Source: Saccharomyces mikatae IFO 1815
Lineage: Eukaryota > Ascomycota > Saccharomycetes > Saccharomycetales > Saccharomycetaceae
DNA length: 64,000 nucleotides
NCBI RefSeq assembly: GCF_947241705.1
Contig: NC_079257.1
Coordinates: 124,001-188,000, forward strand
Direction: 5' to 3'
Made by a program: the position numbers and the translations under genes. Under the pieces are notes generated by a model that worked only from the letters and a program-made list of their open reading frames with translations, was not told where the DNA came from and ran no database searches. Positions 60,651 through 64,000 of the stretch are shown here, piece by piece (the first letter of the stretch is position 1; each line of letters starts with the position of its first letter).

Positions 60651-62384
60651 ATGGAGAAGAAAAGCCCACAATTGCCCTCTACAAGCGAGCAGATCTTGGA
60701 AAGGTCCACGAAGGGTGCTACGTTTCTGATGATGGGCCAGCTTTTTACCAAGCTGGTAACGTTCCTACTGAACAATCTGTTAATCAGGTTTCTTTCGCCC
60801 AGAATATTTGGTATCACAGCATTCCTGGAATTTATACAGGGAACAGTGTTATTCTTCAGCAGAGATGCGATCCGTTTGTCCACGTTGAGAATTTCAGACT
60901 CTGGTAATGGAATAATCGATGATGATGATGAAGATGATGAGGAAGGGTACCAGGAAAGTCATTATAAATCTAAAGTCCTGCAGACCGCGGTTAATTTTGC
61001 GTACATCCCGTTCTGGATTGGATTTCCCCTTTCTATAGGTCTTATCGCGTGGCAATACAGAAACATCAATGCGTACTTCATCACTCTGCCATTCTTCACG
61101 TGGTCGATCTTTCTTATTTGGCTCAGTATAATCGTCGAGCTGTTGAGCGAGCCGTTTTTTATCGTCAACCAGTTCATGCTGAACTATGCCGCAAGGTCGA
61201 GATTTGAAAGTATGGCGGTGACTACAGGATGCGTTGTCAATTTCATAGTCGTTTATGCCGTCCAGCAATCTCGTTACCCCATGGGAATTGTGACTGCGGA
61301 CATTGATAAAGAAGGCATTGCTATATTAGCATTTGCCTTAGGAAAGTTAGCTCATTCGATAACTTTACTAGCATGTTACTACTGGGACTATCTAAAAAAT
61401 TTCAAACCAAAAAAATTGTTCAGTATTAGACTGACGATAATTAAGCCGCATGAAAACAATGAATTGAAGAAAAACTATTCAAAGGGTACACCTTATTTTT
61501 TTCAGAATGATATTCTACAGCATTTCAAAAAAGTTTACTTTCAGCTATGTTTTAAGCATTTGTTGACGGAGGGTGATAAGTTGATTATCAACTCTTTATG
61601 TACTGTAGAGGAACAAGGTATTTACGCTCTACTGTCTAACTATGGGTCATTACTAACTAGATTATTATTTGCGCCCATTGAAGAATCTCTGCGATTATTT
61701 TTGGCCCGTTTGCTGTCTTCACATAACCCGAGAAACTTAAAGCTATCGATTGAAGTCCTGGTCAATTTGACAAGGTTTTACATCTACCTATCATTAATGA
61801 TCATAGTATTTGGACCTATCAATTCATCCTTTTTACTGCAGTTCTTGATTGGCTCCAAATGGTCAACTACTTCTGTTTTGGACACAATAAGGGTTTACTG
61901 TTTTTATATTCCATTTTTATCGCTAAATGGCATTTTTGAAGCTTTTTTTCAAAGTGTGGCCACTGGTGACCAAATTTTGAAACATTCATATTTCATGATG
62001 GCTTTTTCTGGTATTTTCCTACTCAATTCTTGGGTTCTTATTGAAAAGCTGAAATTATCGATCGAAGGTTTAATTTTGAGTAATATTATCAACATGGTTT
62101 TGAGAATATTGTATTGTGGAGTTTTCCTGAACAAATTCCATAGAGAATTGTTCACAGATTCCTCTTTTTTCTTCAATTTCAAGGATTTCAAAACGGTTAT
62201 CATTGCAGGTTCCATGCTTTGCTTAGTTGATTGGTGGTTTATAGGATACGTTAAGAATTTGCAACAGTTTTTTGTTAATGTACTATTTGCAATGGGATTA
62301 CTAAGTTTAATTTTGGTCAAGGAGCGCCAAACTATACAGTCTTTCATAAACAAAAGATCAATTTCTAATTCCAAAGATGTATAA
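60651..62384 (+). CDS. RFT1: RFT1, ER membrane protein of lipid-linked oligosaccharide assembly
   Basis: This 577-residue protein (about 574 in S. cerevisiae) has eleven to twelve hydrophobic segments and belongs to the Rft1 family of the MOP/MATE-like superfamily. It is required in the ER membrane for N-glycosylation at the stage where Man5GlcNAc2-PP-dolichol must reach the lumen; whether it is the flippase itself is disputed. Family blocks include STKGATFLMMGQLFTKL, FLSPRIFGITAFLE, GDKLIINSLCTVEEQGIYAL and FAPIEESLRLFLARLLS. An acidic Asp/Glu loop at about 90-97 sits between the second and third spans. The start is ATG at 60651. Confidence 0.95.
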   Translation: MEKKSPQLPSTSEQILERSTKGATFLMMGQLFTKLVTFLLNNLLIRFLSPRIFGITAFLEFIQGTVLFFSRDAIRLSTLRISDSGNGIIDDDDEDDEEGYQESHYKSKVLQTAVNFAYIPFWIGFPLSIGLIAWQYRNINAYFITLPFFTWSIFLIWLSIIVELLSEPFFIVNQFMLNYAARSRFESMAVTTGCVVNFIVVYAVQQSRYPMGIVTADIDKEGIAILAFALGKLAHSITLLACYYWDYLKNFKPKKLFSIRLTIIKPHENNELKKNYSKGTPYFFQNDILQHFKKVYFQLCFKHLLTEGDKLIINSLCTVEEQGIYALLSNYGSLLTRLLFAPIEESLRLFLARLLSSHNPRNLKLSIEVLVNLTRFYIYLSLMIIVFGPINSSFLLQFLIGSKWSTTSVLDTIRVYCFYIPFLSLNGIFEAFFQSVATGDQILKHSYFMMAFSGIFLLNSWVLIEKLKLSIEGLILSNIINMVLRILYCGVFLNKFHRELFTDSSFFFNFKDFKTVIIAGSMLCLVDWWFIGYVKNLQQFFVNVLFAMGLLSLILVKERQTIQSFINKRSISNSKDV

Positions 62385-62590
62385 GCTAGCAGCGCACAAT
62401 GTGCGTCTAAGTAATATATATGAATAATTTCTCAAAAAGCGTTTATTTTTTTATCTATTGGCCCTTCAGCGACTCAACCGACATGCATTTAGATGTAAAA
62501 ATGTTGAAAATTATCCAACAAAAGACGAATAGACAGGAAAACAATCCTTTCATTATATACAGAGAGAATATTTTTCCATGCTAGGACATT

Positions 62591-64000
62591 ATGTTACCGA
62601 TTGAAAACTTATCACAGAACGGCAAAGATGAAAATACGATAAGATTTTTAACTTTCAATGTCAATGGTATAAGGACTTTTTTTCATTATCAGCCTTTTTC
62701 TCAAATGAATCAATCGCTAAAATCTGTTTTTGATTTTTTTGAAGCAGATATAGTGACATTCCAAGAGTTGAAAACAGAAAAATTGTCCATCTCCAAGTGG
62801 GGGAAAGTTGATGGCTTCTATTCTTTTATTTCCATCCCTAAAACAAGGAAGGGATATTCTGGTGTTGGTTGTTGGCTCAGAATTCCTGACAGGAAACATC
62901 CACTGTATCATGCATTGCAAGTTGTCAAGGCAGAAGAAGGTATAACAGGTTACCTAACAGTAAAAAACGGTAAACAATCGGAAATTTCCTATAGGAATGA
63001 CGCAAACCAGGGGATTGGTGGTTATGATTCTTTAGATTCCGATTTAGATGAGAAATGTGCACTGGAGCTAGATTCAGAAGGGAGGTGCGTTATGGTTGAA
63101 TTAGCATGTGGAATAGTCATAATCAGTGTATATTGTCCCGCAAATTCAAACACATCTGAGGAGGGCGAGTTATTTAGGATAAGGTTCTTGAAAGTTTTAC
63201 TAAGAAGGGTTCGGAATTTGAACAAAATTGGGAAGAAGGTAGTACTAATGGGCGACATAAATGTTTGTCGGGATCTTATAGACAGTGCTGAGGCACTAGA
63301 GACATTTTCAATACCAATAACGGACCCAATGGGTGGGACAAAGATAGAATCACAGTGTAGGGATAAGGCTATTCAATTCATCATTAATCCGGAGACACCC
63401 CACCGGAGAATATTCAATCAAATACTGGCAGACTCACTTTTACCAGATGCAGATAAAAGAGGGTTGCTGATAGATACAACAAGGTTAATTCAAACAAGAA
63501 ATAGACTCAGAATGTACACAGTGTGGAATGTTCTTAAGAATTTAAGGCCTTCAAATTATGGCTCAAGGATAGATTTTATTTTGGTATCCTCGAAACTTGA
63601 AGGATGCGTAAAAACAGGTGACATTCTCCCAGAAGTGTCAGGTTCCGATCATTGTCCTGTATATTCTGATTTAGATTTACGGGATCAAGGAACTGAATCT
63701 AGCACGACACAAGTTACCATACCGAAATTTGAAGCAAGGTACAAGTACAATTTAAGAAACCATGATGTTTTAGAGATGTTTGCCAAAAGGAAACCCAATA
63801 AAGAATCAAATAAGGACGGATATCGCATAGCGAAGGATGTTGACACGAAAAGAAGCGGCACTAAAAATAAATCTCTCGATTCATTTTTTCAAAAGAAAGA
63901 TAGGATACAAATTGCCACCGCCAAAAAGTTGTTGGGCATTCCAAAACAAGCCCAAGAGAAAAGTTCAAGGCCAAAGTTGACTTTTAAGGATGTCTTCGGA
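62591..64000 (+). CDS. APN2: APN2, class II AP endonuclease (3' end beyond the window)
   Basis: The frame opens at ATG 62591 and stays open for 470 codons to the window edge; S. cerevisiae Apn2 has about 520. It belongs to the exonuclease-endonuclease-phosphatase family. Metal and catalytic residues are visible: N23 and N25 in TFNVNGIRT, E59 in FQELKTEK, the MGDINV block, and D353/H354 in GSDHCPVYSD. SLDSFF at 428-433 resembles a PCNA-interacting peptide lacking the usual Gln. Apn2 cleaves abasic sites and removes blocked 3' ends. The C-terminal GRF zinc finger lies outside the window. Confidence 0.95.
   Translation, partial: MLPIENLSQNGKDENTIRFLTFNVNGIRTFFHYQPFSQMNQSLKSVFDFFEADIVTFQELKTEKLSISKWGKVDGFYSFISIPKTRKGYSGVGCWLRIPDRKHPLYHALQVVKAEEGITGYLTVKNGKQSEISYRNDANQGIGGYDSLDSDLDEKCALELDSEGRCVMVELACGIVIISVYCPANSNTSEEGELFRIRFLKVLLRRVRNLNKIGKKVVLMGDINVCRDLIDSAEALETFSIPITDPMGGTKIESQCRDKAIQFIINPETPHRRIFNQILADSLLPDADKRGLLIDTTRLIQTRNRLRMYTVWNVLKNLRPSNYGSRIDFILVSSKLEGCVKTGDILPEVSGSDHCPVYSDLDLRDQGTESSTTQVTIPKFEARYKYNLRNHDVLEMFAKRKPNKESNKDGYRIAKDVDTKRSGTKNKSLDSFFQKKDRIQIATAKKLLGIPKQAQEKSSRPKLTFKDVFG

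Noticed and set aside
60605-60907. 100-codon forward frame overlapping the start of RFT1
   Set aside because: Out-of-frame shadow over a conserved gene, with no ATG-based or family support.

Overview
This window is a gene-dense piece of a budding-yeast nuclear chromosome. Nearly every protein is recognisable as the ortholog of a Saccharomyces cerevisiae chromosome II left-arm gene. Order and orientation match, as I remember them, from SAS3 (YBL052C) down to APN2 (YBL019W). Proteins such as Stu1, Psy4, Ede1, Pin4, Hek2 and She1 differ from the remembered S. cerevisiae sequences at many positions, and intergenic DNA is freely diverged. The source is therefore most likely a non-cerevisiae member of the Saccharomyces sensu stricto group. 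I cannot name the species from sequence alone. Four genes carry classic yeast introns (GTATGT donor, TACTAAC branch point): SEC17, ERD2, RPL19B and LSM2.

Layout. 1-16 kb: SAS3 (5' part only), PIN4, SEC17, MOH1, EDE1, PSY4, COR1, ECM13. 16-32 kb: FUI1, PRE7, ERD2, the 59-codon gene YBL039W-B, URA7, MRPL16, APL3, YBL036C, POL12. 32-46 kb: STU1, RIB1, HEK2, SHE1, PET9 (AAC2), YBL029C-A, YBL029W, YBL028C. 46-64 kb: RPL19B, a strong candidate replication origin, LSM2, RRN10, NCL1, MCM2, PIM1, HAP3, RFT1 and the first 470 codons of APN2.

The genes are ordinary housekeeping genes rather than one pathway, but several regulatory links can be read. The Rpn4/PACE nonamer lies upstream of PRE7 and also of PIM1. 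Two MCB boxes lie upstream of POL12. A shared promoter carries RRPE+PAC toward YBL028C and a Rap1 site toward RPL19B. CCAAT boxes lie upstream of COR1 and PET9, while HAP3, a subunit of the CCAAT-binding factor, is in the same window. Puf3-type 3' UTR sites follow MRPL16 and PIM1.

I found no tRNA, snoRNA, CRISPR array, retroelement, DNA transposon or foreign gene cluster, and nothing that looks like an undescribed multi-gene system. The most useful observations are the paired inverted ACS matches between RPL19B and LSM2, the PACE site at PIM1, the start-codon-splitting intron of RPL19B, the GC-rich CGG-laden region upstream of YBL029W, and two S. cerevisiae ORFs (RRT1, YBL044W) with no convincing counterpart here. 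Family knowledge and S. cerevisiae comparisons are from memory; no search was run.
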